Of a stretch of DNA of 64,000 bases, positions 9,252-17,385 are shown piece by piece. Below the pieces are notes generated by a model that made no database searches, was not told the DNA's origin, and worked only from the letters and a program-made list of their open reading frames with translations. Every line of letters starts with the position of its first letter. The first letter of the stretch is position 1. The position numbers were made by a program, and so were the translations under genes. Source of the DNA: Clostridiales bacterium FE2011 (GTDB lineage: Bacteria; Bacillota; Clostridia; Christensenellales; Aristaeellaceae); assembly GCA_017569305.1 (NCBI GenBank), contig CP069418.1:310001-374000 (forward strand). The letters are read 5' to 3'.

Positions 9252-9461
9252 AAAACTTCCCCCTGTTTGAAACATCGAACAAAACAGCAGATACAAGATT
9301 CTGTCTTTGTTTCAGGAATAGTTGTACGGTTTCATGCGTTATAATTCTGGAGCATAGAGATGCTCATCATAGTTGACGTATCAGGATCCGGGTTTATTTC
9401 CTTTTTGACGCAGCAGGATAACAGATTAACAGGAATTCCATATGTTAATTAATCGTTTCAT

Positions 9462-9484
9462 TTATGTGTCATTTATGATATAAT
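9462..9484 (+). promoter_or_regulatory. Extended -10 promoter of the ZorAB-like operon
   Basis: TGATATAAT (TATAAT at 9479-9484 with the upstream TG) lies 33 nt before the start codon. The -35 position carries TTTCAT, a poor match, so this would be an extended -10 promoter or activator-dependent. Confidence 0.55.
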
Positions 9485-9516
9485 CAACTGATGTTGTTTC
9501 AAAGGAGGCGAACGTT

Positions 9517-10812
9517 TTGCCTGATTTGTCCAAAGTCACGGCGATTCTTCCGAATCTTGCTGATTATGTAGTCTACGGGGCCATTGCGGTTGTTACGCTG
9601 ATTGGTCTGTTTAAGTGTCTGATTCCTCTGTGGCGCACCACCGCTTCCCTGCGCCTGGCCATTTCCCGCCTGCAGCAGAATGCCGGCAAACAGCTGGACA
9701 AGCCCGTCTGGCAGGAAGCCCGGTTCGTCGGCCGGCGTCTGAAAGGCAGCTGGCTTCGTTTCCTGCAGAATGCGGAACAGTTGGACCGCCGCGGTCTTCC
9801 CACCAATGTGGAAGACTATATCAATGATGATACCGTCACCCATGGTCCCGGTAATGCCGGTCTGGCGGAGCTGATTCCGAATCTGCTCACCTCCCTCGGT
9901 ATTCTCGGTACCTTCATGGGTCTTTCACGTGGTCTGTCTTCCCTGAACTTTGCGGATTCCGCCCAGCTCATCCAGGGCATTCCGGACTTGCTGAGCGGCA
10001 TGCGTTTTGCCTTTGGTACCTCTGTTGCCGGTATCAGCTGCAGCCTGGTCTTCAACATGCTCAACCGTATTTCCCAGGGTTCCAGCTACCGCGCTATTGA
10101 CGATTTTGTTACGTCCTTTACGCAGCTGGCCATGTCTCGTCCTCTGGATAATGACGTACAGCTCATCTGCCAGAATCAGGACCGTAATTTCATGCTTCAG
10201 GGCATCAACGATACGCTGGTGGATCGTCTGGCAGAAAACGTCAGCCGCTCCATTTCCCGTGTGATGACTCCTGTTTCCGAGTCCATGGATCGCTTCATTG
10301 TCGGCGCCACCCGGAACCAGATCGACGGCGTCAACCAGATTGTCAGCCGTTTCCTCACAGAAATGGATCGCAGTATGGGCGGCCAGTTTACTTCCCTCGC
10401 CCAGTCCATGAACACGCTGGAACAGAATCAGCGCCGTGCCGCCCAGGCCACCGGCGAGAACCTCTCTGCCGCGGAAGGCATCATCCGGAACGCGAAATCC
10501 CTGCAGGAGATTACCTCCCGTGCGCTGGATAAGTTTGATACCTATATGAGCCAGCTCAATACCGTCCGTGAACGGGACGAAAACTTTGAGCGCCGTACTG
10601 CCGACCTGCTCAATGACATGCGGAAGGAAAGCAAGGATATGGCTTCCCTGATTTCCGGTCTTACAAGCAAGGTCAAAACCCTTCCTGAAATGGAAAGCAG
10701 CGGCGACACTCCGGAAAAGACCCTCGGAGAAATCCAGACTATTCTTTCTTCCCTCAATGACAATGTGAAAACTGTCTCCGAGACCTTGAACAAGCTGTCC
10801 AAGGAGGCCTGA
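9517..10812 (+). CDS. ZorA/MotA-like ion-channel protein with long cytoplasmic tail
   Basis: 431 residues, TTG start chosen because AAAGGAGG sits 8 nt before it. Membrane spans at about 18-38, 116-138 and 162-182. The Gly-rich pair NLLTSLGILGTFMGLSRGL and GMRFAFGTSVAGISCSLVFNML is the signature of the MotA/TolQ/ExbB channel superfamily and reads most like ZorA. The segment after residue 185 is about 245 residues of polar helix and coiled coil (DALKKFDTYM-type heptads), as in ZorA tails that reach into the cytoplasm. Its partner follows after 2 nt. Zorya uses such a motor for phage defence, but the defence nucleases ZorC, ZorD and ZorE are absent here. A cell-envelope role is equally possible. 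Confidence 0.75.
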   Translation: MPDLSKVTAILPNLADYVVYGAIAVVTLIGLFKCLIPLWRTTASLRLAISRLQQNAGKQLDKPVWQEARFVGRRLKGSWLRFLQNAEQLDRRGLPTNVEDYINDDTVTHGPGNAGLAELIPNLLTSLGILGTFMGLSRGLSSLNFADSAQLIQGIPDLLSGMRFAFGTSVAGISCSLVFNMLNRISQGSSYRAIDDFVTSFTQLAMSRPLDNDVQLICQNQDRNFMLQGINDTLVDRLAENVSRSISRVMTPVSESMDRFIVGATRNQIDGVNQIVSRFLTEMDRSMGGQFTSLAQSMNTLEQNQRRAAQATGENLSAAEGIIRNAKSLQEITSRALDKFDTYMSQLNTVRERDENFERRTADLLNDMRKESKDMASLISGLTSKVKTLPEMESSGDTPEKTLGEIQTILSSLNDNVKTVSETLNKLSKEA

Positions 10813-10814
10813 CC

Positions 10815-11768
10815 ATGGCACGTCAACGCATCCATAACCGGCGGGCCGGCCGGGGTTCCTCCGGGACCGGTGCCAGCTGGATCAGCTATTCCGATATGAT
10901 GGCGGCCCTGCTGCTTATCTTCGTGCTGGTCCTGACCTACAGTCTCTATCAGTATTTCACCATGCTGGAGACCAAGACAAAGGAACTGAATGACCAGCAG
11001 ATTGTGCTGGACCAGCAGGCCATTGACCTGCAGCTGGCCCGGGATGAGCTGGATTCCAAGGAGGCCCGCTTGGTCATTATCCAGGGCGATCTGGACGCCC
11101 TGAAAGTAAAGCTGGATGATCAGGAGAAAACCCTGTCCGACCTGCAGATCGTACTTTCCTCCAAGGAAGCGGATCTGGAAGCAGCTACCATAAAGCTGCA
11201 GGAGCAGAAAGACCTCCTGAATGCCCAGGCCCTCCGTATTGATAACCTCATTGGTATCCGTACCACCATGATTCAGGATCTGTCCAGTTCCCTGGCTGCG
11301 GCCAACCTGAAGGCCGCCGTGGATCCGAACAGCGGTGATATCATGCTGGACAGTGCAGTCTTCTTTGAAACCGGCAGCGCGGAAATCCGTCAGGAAGGTA
11401 AAGATCTGCTGGATCGCTTCATTCCTGTTTATCTGGACGTCCTGCTGCGGGATACCTACTCTGATTATCTCGGTGAAATCATCATCGAAGGCCATACAGA
11501 CTCCAAGGGCTCCTACGAATCCAACCTGAAACTGAGCCAGAACCGTGCCCTGCAGGTGGCCCTGTACTGCCTGAAGATGCCGTCCCTGACGGCTGAGCAG
11601 AAACAGCAGCTGCAGAAAATCCTGACAGCAAAGGGCCGCAGCTATGCTGACCTGATTTATGTCAACGGTGTCGAGGACGCGGAAGCCTCCCGTCGTGTTG
11701 AATTCAAATTCAGCCTGAAGGATTCCGAAATGATTGATGAAATGAACCGCATCCTCTCCGGTAATTAA
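10815..11768 (+). CDS. ZorB/MotB-like stator with peptidoglycan-binding OmpA domain
   Basis: 317 residues. One membrane span at 28-48 is preceded by the ion-binding Asp27 in SWISYSDMMAALLLIF. Residues 52-160 are an almost unbroken heptad coiled coil. An OmpA-like peptidoglycan-binding domain follows (175-300) with GHTD (226-229), the conserved Arg244 and RRVEF (293-297). Together with the upstream channel protein it should make a 5:2 stator-like motor driven by ions. The coiled-coil spacer is unusual and could bridge a thick Gram-positive wall. AAGGAGG precedes the ATG. The last codons and stop form a 9-bp inverted repeat with the next bases (11763-11782). Confidence 0.8.
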   Translation: MARQRIHNRRAGRGSSGTGASWISYSDMMAALLLIFVLVLTYSLYQYFTMLETKTKELNDQQIVLDQQAIDLQLARDELDSKEARLVIIQGDLDALKVKLDDQEKTLSDLQIVLSSKEADLEAATIKLQEQKDLLNAQALRIDNLIGIRTTMIQDLSSSLAAANLKAAVDPNSGDIMLDSAVFFETGSAEIRQEGKDLLDRFIPVYLDVLLRDTYSDYLGEIIIEGHTDSKGSYESNLKLSQNRALQVALYCLKMPSLTAEQKQQLQKILTAKGRSYADLIYVNGVEDAEASRRVEFKFSLKDSEMIDEMNRILSGN

Positions 11769-11788
11769 TGCTTGCATTAATTGAGTTA

Positions 11789-11821
11789 TAATTCTGAATT
11801 CTTAATTCTGAATTCTGAATT
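11789..11821 (+). repeat. N-family intergenic repeat (copy 1)
   Basis: TAATTCTGAATTCTTAATT continued by further CTGAATT words, immediately after the inverted repeat that closes the ZorB-like gene. Confidence 0.75.
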
Positions 11822-11853
11822 CACCATCCTTATTTCTAAACAGGAGGATTCAA

Positions 11854-12336
11854 GTGAAAGCCTTCGCTATCTTCTTGATTGTCTTGGTTCTCGCCGCTGT
11901 CATCGGCGTGGGCTGGCTGTATCTGAATGCCCGGATGGACATCCGCTTTGATTCCTGTGTTGCCAATGACGGCATTACCCAGTCGGAAGTCTTCTATAAC
12001 GTTAAAAGCAAACTGAAGAATGATACCTTCATTGGTACACGCTTCACAAACGAAGAACCCGGCGAAGCGGATCAGTATCAGTTTCTGACCTACACGATTC
12101 ATGTGAACAACCACTCTTTCCTGAAGGCTGAAGTGATTGAAATCCGTATCACACCCATGCAGGGTGACGTGCTCCAGATCGGAGAAGAGACCCCTCACGA
12201 TCTCCCCTCCGGCCGCCAGACAGATTTGTCTGCCACCATTCTCACCGACCGGAATATGCATTCTGTCCGTGAGGCCACCGTCACCTGGTATTTCTGGGAG
12301 CTGCCTTTTACCGAAAAGCTGACCCTGGGAAGATAA
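11854..12336 (+). CDS. Single-span exported protein, third gene of the ZorAB-like operon
   Basis: 160 residues from a GTG start with GGAGG 8 nt upstream. An uncleaved N-terminal helix (5-25) would leave a 130-residue domain outside the cell. The domain is rich in beta-strand-like alternation (FLTYTIHVNNHSFLKAEVIEIRI) and recalls LEA14/WHy-type or Ig-like folds, but no motif is decisive. It lies 85 nt after the stator gene, with only a repeat between them and no terminator, so cotranscription is likely. I do not recognise a family and infer an envelope role from position only. Confidence 0.6.
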   Translation: MKAFAIFLIVLVLAAVIGVGWLYLNARMDIRFDSCVANDGITQSEVFYNVKSKLKNDTFIGTRFTNEEPGEADQYQFLTYTIHVNNHSFLKAEVIEIRITPMQGDVLQIGEETPHDLPSGRQTDLSATILTDRNMHSVREATVTWYFWELPFTEKLTLGR

Positions 12337-12354
12337 AAAACGAAAGGACCCATT

Positions 12355-12759
12355 ATGCTGAAAGAACTGCTGTATCAGGCTGTCAACTGGATTGCAACGG
12401 TTCATGACAAAATAAGTCAACTGAACAATCAGTTTGAAGGAACGCTTTCAGACAAACAAATGCATTTCCTGGTGATTGGCATCCTGGGCATACTATTGAT
12501 ATTTATCATTCATCCCCTATTCCGGCATCTGTCAAAAACAAACCACGTTATGGTCATCTCCTGGATTTATGTATTCACGCTGATCCTTGTCATAACATTC
12601 TCTATCGAGATTGGCCAGCGGCTGACCGGTACCGGAGATATGGAATTTGCGGACATTGTATCTGGAATAGGCGGCTTCATTGTCATGTTTGCTGTTTTCG
12701 CACTGATCCGTGCCGCAGTCATAGGAATCATCCGTCTGATCCGCCGAAATCAAACTTAA
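12355..12759 (+). CDS. Small VanZ-like membrane protein, fourth gene of the ZorAB-like operon
   Basis: 134 residues with three spans (about 38-56, 67-86, 99-122). The stretch EIGQRLTGTGDMEFADIVSGIGG matches the VanZ pattern (Glu, Gln, then a small Asp-rich turn, then a Gly-rich helix). VanZ proteins are linked to glycopeptide tolerance by an unknown mechanism. Short N-terminal amphipathic region (1-35). The gene begins 18 nt after the previous stop with GAAAGGACC as ribosome site, and it ends the operon at a strong terminator. Confidence 0.6.
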   Translation: MLKELLYQAVNWIATVHDKISQLNNQFEGTLSDKQMHFLVIGILGILLIFIIHPLFRHLSKTNHVMVISWIYVFTLILVITFSIEIGQRLTGTGDMEFADIVSGIGGFIVMFAVFALIRAAVIGIIRLIRRNQT

Positions 12760-12785
12760 AAACAGACAGCACATAGAAATCAAAG

Positions 12786-12815
12786 AAGACCTCTTCCGCA
12801 CGGAAGAGGTCTTTT
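12786..12815 (+). terminator. Terminator of the ZorAB-like operon
   Basis: 12-bp stem AAGACCTCTTCC / GGAAGAGGTCTT with a GCAC loop, ending in a T run. Confidence 0.9.
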
Positions 12816-12821
12816 CCATCA

Positions 12822-13143
12822 TTGTTGAGCAGTTGTCCAAATCTACGATTTGGGCGAAGAGCCGATGACCGCCAGTGGCGGAAATCTCATCGGGCTGGGG
12901 TTCGTAGTGCCCGGAAATCGAGCCAGGTGCCTCTCGTGCGTGGTGCGTGAGAACCGTGACTACGGTTCCGCGGTGCGCGCGCGATTCCAATCGATTTCAG
13001 CGAAGAACAGGCGGCAGCCTCGGGCAACCAATCGAAAGGGAGCAAGCTCCACTGCGTGGAGTTGCGACCATTGAGATTGCGGTATACAACTGCCATGCTA
13101 CAGCCGTCAAAGTGTCGTAGGCACTTTGGTAACGGCGATCGCA
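12822..13143. repeat. Module E: long variant of the structured repeat with 228-nt insert
   Basis: Begins TTGTTGAGCAGTTGTCC and ends ACGGCGATCGCA like modules A-D, with the shared GCCATGCTACAGCCGT frame. Between the two strands of the first hairpin it carries 228 extra nt (12855-13082), GC-rich and full of pairing segments such as CCGATGA / TCATCGG enclosing CCGCCA / TGGCGG. No credible ORF. Fills the 419-nt gap between 12759 and 13179 together with the flanking terminator and inverted repeat. Confidence 0.75.
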
Positions 13144-13156
13144 CTCATTCTTCATT

Positions 13157-13200
13157 GCCGGTGACTAAGCAGTCATTATCATGACTGCTTGGTTACCGGC
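13157..13200. repeat. Inverted repeat spanning the end of the AraC/GyrI gene
   Basis: 20-bp arms (18 matched) with loop TATC; the TGA stop codon of the gene at 13179 lies at the loop edge. The left foot touches the end of module E. Confidence 0.85.
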
Positions 13201-14069
13201 CTTAACACCTGATATCCCAATCCTTCCGGATAATGCCGCTGGTAATCCGGACATTCTCCTTCATTCCATACATAGCCCTTTGTGGTGGGATCAAAGTTCC
13301 AGGCCAGTTTTTCCACCGCACCCATTACTTCTACGTTTTCCGTCATATAATCAAACACAGGATAGGAAAACACCAGATAGTCGCTTGCGGGAATTTCCCG
13401 GAGCTCAAATCCTTCCGGAATCGGTCCGTCATAGTCTTCCGGCACACCGGTACCATAGAAATAGATGCGTTTTCCGTCAATCCATTTCCATCCGGCCGTA
13501 TGTGCGGTAACGATGGGATGGGCCATCTTGTCCATGCTGGTCACAAACCCGGTTACCGTATCACAGTCATGGTATTTCCAGAAGTCGCAGTAGTTATCTG
13601 TCTTTTCCTCCCATATTCCCAGGTATTTATGTGCGGGAATGTGCTCCACCCGGACAGCAAGCCTCGATTCTTCCATAGTCCTTATCCTCTTTTCATCATA
13701 GTCAGGAAACAGTACATGTTTATGGGTCTGAAGCGGAATCGGAACCGGTTTCCGGCGGTACGCAGCCGGTGTACATCCGAACTGCTCCCGGAACTGCCTG
13801 GACAATACTTCCTGTGAGGAATATCCGTATTTCACGGCAATGTCCAGGATCCTGTCCCCTGTATCCCTGATCTCTTCCGCAGCCCGGGCCAGGCGCCTGC
13901 CGGACACGTATGATTTCAGGGTCATCCCTGTCGCGTCATGGAACAAAACGGAACAGTACCAGGGAGAATAGCCAATCTCGTCAGACAGGTTCTCCAGTAC
14001 CTTGTTCTGATCCGGATGCGCCTCGATCCAGTCGATCATCCGCTGAACCGATTCAGTCCATTCTTTCAT
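13179..14069 (-). CDS. AraC-family regulator with GyrI-like effector domain
   Basis: 296 residues. Residues 8-105 hold two helix-turn-helix units of the AraC type (LSDEIGYSPWYCSVLFHDATG; ILDIAVKYGYSSQEVLSRQFREQFG), N-terminal in this protein. From about 135 the protein becomes a GyrI-like/AraC effector-binding domain (VEHIPAHKYLGIWEE ... PASDYLVFSYP), which binds small hydrophobic ligands. This is the Rob/SoxS-like layout often tied to drug or toxin responses, and a TetR-MMPL exporter pair sits next to it. Start by a GGAGG 6-7 nt before the ATG. The gene's last codons pair with the downstream bases. Confidence 0.9.
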   Translation of the reverse strand: MKEWTESVQRMIDWIEAHPDQNKVLENLSDEIGYSPWYCSVLFHDATGMTLKSYVSGRRLARAAEEIRDTGDRILDIAVKYGYSSQEVLSRQFREQFGCTPAAYRRKPVPIPLQTHKHVLFPDYDEKRIRTMEESRLAVRVEHIPAHKYLGIWEEKTDNYCDFWKYHDCDTVTGFVTSMDKMAHPIVTAHTAGWKWIDGKRIYFYGTGVPEDYDGPIPEGFELREIPASDYLVFSYPVFDYMTENVEVMGAVEKLAWNFDPTTKGYVWNEGECPDYQRHYPEGLGYQVLRPVTKQS

Positions 14070-14150
14070 GCCTTCGCCTCCTGCATGAAAAGAATATCAT
14101 TTCCATTCACTCCTGTTTTGACCTTTCTTGTGGACTTATTCAGGTCCTCA

Positions 14151-14258
14151 TCACATCCGGCTTTAGCCGGATATTTCACATGTGCCGCAGGCACATATTT
14201 CACATTGCGGCTTCAGCCGCAATATTTCACAAATCAGCGAAGCTGATTTATTTCATTG
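14151..14258. repeat. H1 hairpin array
   Basis: Four mini-hairpins (ATCCGGC/GCCGGAT, ATGTGCC/GGCACAT, ATTGCGGC/GCCGCAAT, AAATCAGC/GCTGATTT) separated by ATTTCAC linkers and ended by ATTTCATT. It lies 3' of the TetR gene and abuts the inverted repeat at its stop codon (14259-14288). Confidence 0.85.
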
Positions 14259-14284
14259 ATAAAACTTACGAATAAACGTAAGTT

Positions 14285-14824
14285 TTATTCCAGCTGTATC
14301 AATCTCATCAGCAAATGTGCAATCTCCGCCGGAGGCTCCCGTTGTTCTTTGTTAACCCACATGGAGATGATTCGGTATGCACCGTAGGTGATAAAGTGAA
14401 ACAGGTATTCCTGCATCGGTCCGTCTTCCTGTCCGCTGCACCGTGTCAGTACGGTTTCCCTCAGTTCCGGGAGGGAAAAAAGTTTCTGGGGAAACAGCGG
14501 GTCCACATTGTTATTGATAATCAGCCGTCCGAATTCCAGGTGGTTTTCCATATACTCGCAGGCCGTTTCAATGATCTTTACCGGATCATCCGCATATTCC
14601 CGGATAGTATTGGAAAGGAATACCAGCAGGTCATTCTCCATGTCGGTCAGGAGATCAAACTGGCTTCCATAGTATTTATAGAAGGTAGTGCGGTTAATAT
14701 CTGCCCGCTGGCAAAGCTCCCGGATGGAAACATGATAGATATCTGTCTCGCGCAGCAACTCCGTCAGCGCCTCTTTCAGCATCCGCCTGGTCATTGTCAC
14801 CCGGCGGTCTTCTTTCTTCTCCAT
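14285..14824 (-). CDS. TetR-family transcriptional repressor
   Basis: 179 residues from the ATG at 14824 (AAAAAAGGAGCAG upstream); an earlier in-frame ATG has no ribosome site and lies in the operator region. The TetR_N helix-turn-helix is at about 8-55 (RRMLKEALTELLRE ... SIRELCQRADINRTTFYKYYG), and the C-terminal half resembles TetR_C_7 domains of Firmicutes. It diverges from the MMPL exporter across a 197-bp region containing matched GTCAACA sites, so it very probably represses itself and the exporter. The stop codon is inside a 12-bp perfect inverted repeat. Confidence 0.92.
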   Translation of the reverse strand: MEKKEDRRVTMTRRMLKEALTELLRETDIYHVSIRELCQRADINRTTFYKYYGSQFDLLTDMENDLLVFLSNTIREYADDPVKIIETACEYMENHLEFGRLIINNNVDPLFPQKLFSLPELRETVLTRCSGQEDGPMQEYLFHFITYGAYRIISMWVNKEQREPPAEIAHLLMRLIQLE

Positions 14825-14852
14825 CGGTTCTGCTCCTTTTTTCAGGAAATAA

Positions 14853-14879
14853 GTCAACACTTTTCTTCCATATGTTGAC
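14853..14879. promoter_or_regulatory. Probable TetR operator
   Basis: Perfect inverted repeat GTCAACA - 13 nt - TGTTGAC near the TetR start. A further GTCAACA half-site (14916-14922) falls inside the spacer of the exporter promoter. Confidence 0.65.
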
Positions 14880-14908
14880 AATTGGTCCAAGCGAACATGA
14901 ACTGTCGG

Positions 14909-14937
14909 TTGTTTTGTCAACACCTGTTGTTTATAAT
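14909..14937 (+). promoter_or_regulatory. Promoter of the MMPL exporter
   Basis: TTGTTT (14909-14914), 17 nt, TATAAT (14932-14937). The spacer holds a GTCAACA half-site, so bound repressor would block polymerase. Confidence 0.6.
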
Positions 14938-15021
14938 TTTATTAGGAGTAATAAGCTCTGTCAAGCGGGTTAAGATGAAGAACTCCCGCAGTCATGGATA
15001 GAAACGGGAGGCTATGTTGAT

Positions 15022-17235
15022 ATGAAAAAAGTGGCGTCTTTTCTGGTGGAGAAGCGAAAGATCCTTCTTTGCCTCTTTCTGGTGCTGGCGGCAGTGTCCC
15101 TTCCGCTCATGGGACAGGTCCGGATCAATTATGATCTGACAAAATACCTTTCAGCGGAATCCCGGATGAAACAGGGTATGCAGCTGATGGAGCATGAATT
15201 CGGCCCCTCAGATTCGTCACAGCTTCGGGTAATGATTCCGGATCTTTCAGATTCGGAAAAAGAAGAGACCCTGCATGATCTTTCTGCCCTGGATGCTGAT
15301 GCCCAGGTAACCTGGGAGCCCGGGAACAGGTATAACCATAACGGATATACGCTGTATGAAATCACAACGGAATATGACAGTCACTCAAAGGAAGCAGCCG
15401 CTCTCTTCAGGGCCGTACATGATCTTTATGACAGCCGTGCTGTCGCCACAGGCGGAACCATTCACGAGGCCAACGTTCCCATGCTGCCGCTGTATGTCAT
15501 GGTCATTGCGGTCGGCCTGGTGCTTGTGCTTCTGCTGCTGATGTGCAATTCCTGGTTTGAACCGGTCATCTTCATGGTGAACATCGGTATCGCTGTTGCC
15601 ATCAATCTTGGAACCAATATACTTCTTCCGGGTATTTCCGAGTATACCAACTCCATCGTAGGCATTCTGCAGCTGGTTCTTTCCATGGATTACTCCATCA
15701 TCCTGCTGAACCGCTATACCCAGGAAAAAGAGAAATGCGCAGATAATCCTTCCGCCATGAAGGCGGCTATTACCGCCGCCTTCCCGGCTGTCGCCGGCAG
15801 TTCCCTGACCACCTTCGCCGGTCTGCTCTGCCTGGGCTTCATGAGCTTTAAACTTGGTGCGGATATGGGCTTTGCGCTGGCCAAGAGCGTTATTGTCAGC
15901 CTGATCTGTATCTTTACTGTCCTGCCCTCCCTGATTCTTATCAGTGACAAATGGATCGTAAAAACCCGTAAAAAAGCCCTGCATATTCCGTTTGCCGGCT
16001 GCTCCCGTTTTGAGTACCGTCGCAGGATTATTCTGCTCCTTGTATTCCTGGTTCTGTTTGCCGGAGCCTTTATCCTGAAAAACAACACTCAAATCCTGTA
16101 TATGCTGCAAATGAACAACGCAGTGGAAGCAGAGTTTGCCGAACAGCATTCCCTTGTGCTGCTCTATGAATCAAAGGACAAAGACAGGATTACGGAAGTC
16201 CTGGCACCCCTGGAGCAGGATGAGCATGTGACGAACGTCACCGCGTACTGCAATACCCTGGGGAAAGCATACCGGGCGGATGAAATCACCGCGCTTTTCA
16301 GCGGAGAAAACGCTCCTGATGCTTCCTTGATCAAGCTTGTATATATGGATAAGTTCTCGAATCTTGAGGATAAGTCTGCCATGTCCCTGTTCATGGCTTC
16401 CCGGACAGCCTATGACGATTCCTGGACCATGACCCCGGAAGAACTGATCGCCTGGCTGCAGGATCATGTCCTGGATGATTCCCGTTTCGCAGCCATGATC
16501 AAAGACGATACCCGCCAAATGATTATGGACGCCGGTGAAACAATCCGTGAAAGCGCGGCAAAGCTGGAAGGTGAACATTATGGCCGCGTCATCCTGACGA
16601 CGGTCTATCCGGAGGATTCAGACGAGACCCGCGCCTTCCTTGATTCCTTTGCGGAAAGATGTGATAACCTGCTCGAGGGTGAAACCTGGCTGATCGGAAC
16701 CTCGGTGATGAATCAGGAAATGTCCCGTACCTTTGATGCGGAGATGAACCGTATAACCCTGATTTCCGCCCTGGCGATCTTCATCGTTGTCGCCCTGACC
16801 TTCCGTTCCCTGGTTGTTCCCCTGATCCTGGTTCTGACTGTCCAGTGCGGCATCTATCTGACCATGACCTTCATCGGTCTCAGCGGCGGCGCCATGTATT
16901 ACCTGGCCATTCTCATGGTGCAGTGCATCCTGATGGGCGCCACCGTGGATTATGCCATCCTCTATACTTCCTATTACCGCGAGCAGCGGCTCACGGCGGA
17001 TCGTCAGTCTTCTATTCTCGGAGCTTATAACGGTTCCCTGCACACGATCCTGACTTCTGCTTCCATCATGATCGTCGCCGCCGGCATCCTGGGATATGTG
17101 TTCGCCAATCCTGCCATCGGCGAAATCTGCCTCACTATCTCCCGCGGCGCCATTTCCGCCACCCTGCTGATCCTTTTCGTCCTTCCCGGTGTCCTCGCCG
17201 CCCTGGACCGCTTCATCATCTCCAAAAAGCGGTAA
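15022..17235 (+). CDS. MMPL/RND-superfamily exporter
   Basis: 737 residues, a proton-driven membrane exporter of lipids, siderophores or drugs. Two copies of the fold are visible: a span at 13-32, a large external loop, five spans (about 155-310), then span 335-352, loop and five spans (570-730). Conserved MMPL motifs are SMDYSIILLNRY and GATVDYAILYTSYYRE, each with the buried Asp-Tyr pair. Starts with GGGAGGC before TTGATATG. Divergent from and presumably repressed by the TetR gene. The cargo cannot be told from sequence. It is shorter than mycobacterial MmpL but normal for Firmicutes. Confidence 0.92.
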   Translation: MKKVASFLVEKRKILLCLFLVLAAVSLPLMGQVRINYDLTKYLSAESRMKQGMQLMEHEFGPSDSSQLRVMIPDLSDSEKEETLHDLSALDADAQVTWEPGNRYNHNGYTLYEITTEYDSHSKEAAALFRAVHDLYDSRAVATGGTIHEANVPMLPLYVMVIAVGLVLVLLLLMCNSWFEPVIFMVNIGIAVAINLGTNILLPGISEYTNSIVGILQLVLSMDYSIILLNRYTQEKEKCADNPSAMKAAITAAFPAVAGSSLTTFAGLLCLGFMSFKLGADMGFALAKSVIVSLICIFTVLPSLILISDKWIVKTRKKALHIPFAGCSRFEYRRRIILLLVFLVLFAGAFILKNNTQILYMLQMNNAVEAEFAEQHSLVLLYESKDKDRITEVLAPLEQDEHVTNVTAYCNTLGKAYRADEITALFSGENAPDASLIKLVYMDKFSNLEDKSAMSLFMASRTAYDDSWTMTPEELIAWLQDHVLDDSRFAAMIKDDTRQMIMDAGETIRESAAKLEGEHYGRVILTTVYPEDSDETRAFLDSFAERCDNLLEGETWLIGTSVMNQEMSRTFDAEMNRITLISALAIFIVVALTFRSLVVPLILVLTVQCGIYLTMTFIGLSGGAMYYLAILMVQCILMGATVDYAILYTSYYREQRLTADRQSSILGAYNGSLHTILTSASIMIVAAGILGYVFANPAIGEICLTISRGAISATLLILFVLPGVLAALDRFIISKKR

Positions 17236-17243
17236 ACAAACTA

Positions 17244-17372
17244 TCACATCCGGCTTCAGCCGGATATATCATATTCGGCTTTGCCGAATATATCATGTTG
17301 TCGTAGACAACATATCATATTTGCGAAGCAAATATATCATTCAAAGGCCGTCCACAAAGTGGATGGCCTTTG
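17244..17372. repeat. H2 hairpin array with terminal inverted repeat
   Basis: Four mini-hairpins with ATATCAT linkers (a variant of ATTTCAC), starting TCACATCCGG as in H1 and H4 and ending CATT plus a 14-bp inverted repeat CAAAGGCCGTCCAC / GTGGATGGCCTTTG. It lies 3' of the small RNA on the minus strand. The gap 17236-17696 is filled by this array and the RNA gene. Confidence 0.8.
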
Positions 17373-17385
17373 ACAATACTCGTTG

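Noticed and set aside
9517..12759. A complete Zorya defence system
   Set aside because: ZorA- and ZorB-like proteins are present, but no ZorC, ZorD or ZorE-like helicase or nuclease is encoded within the operon or nearby.
12850..13144. Short open frames inside module E
   Set aside because: They are under 90 codons, overlap the structured insert and have no recognisable domain or ribosome site.
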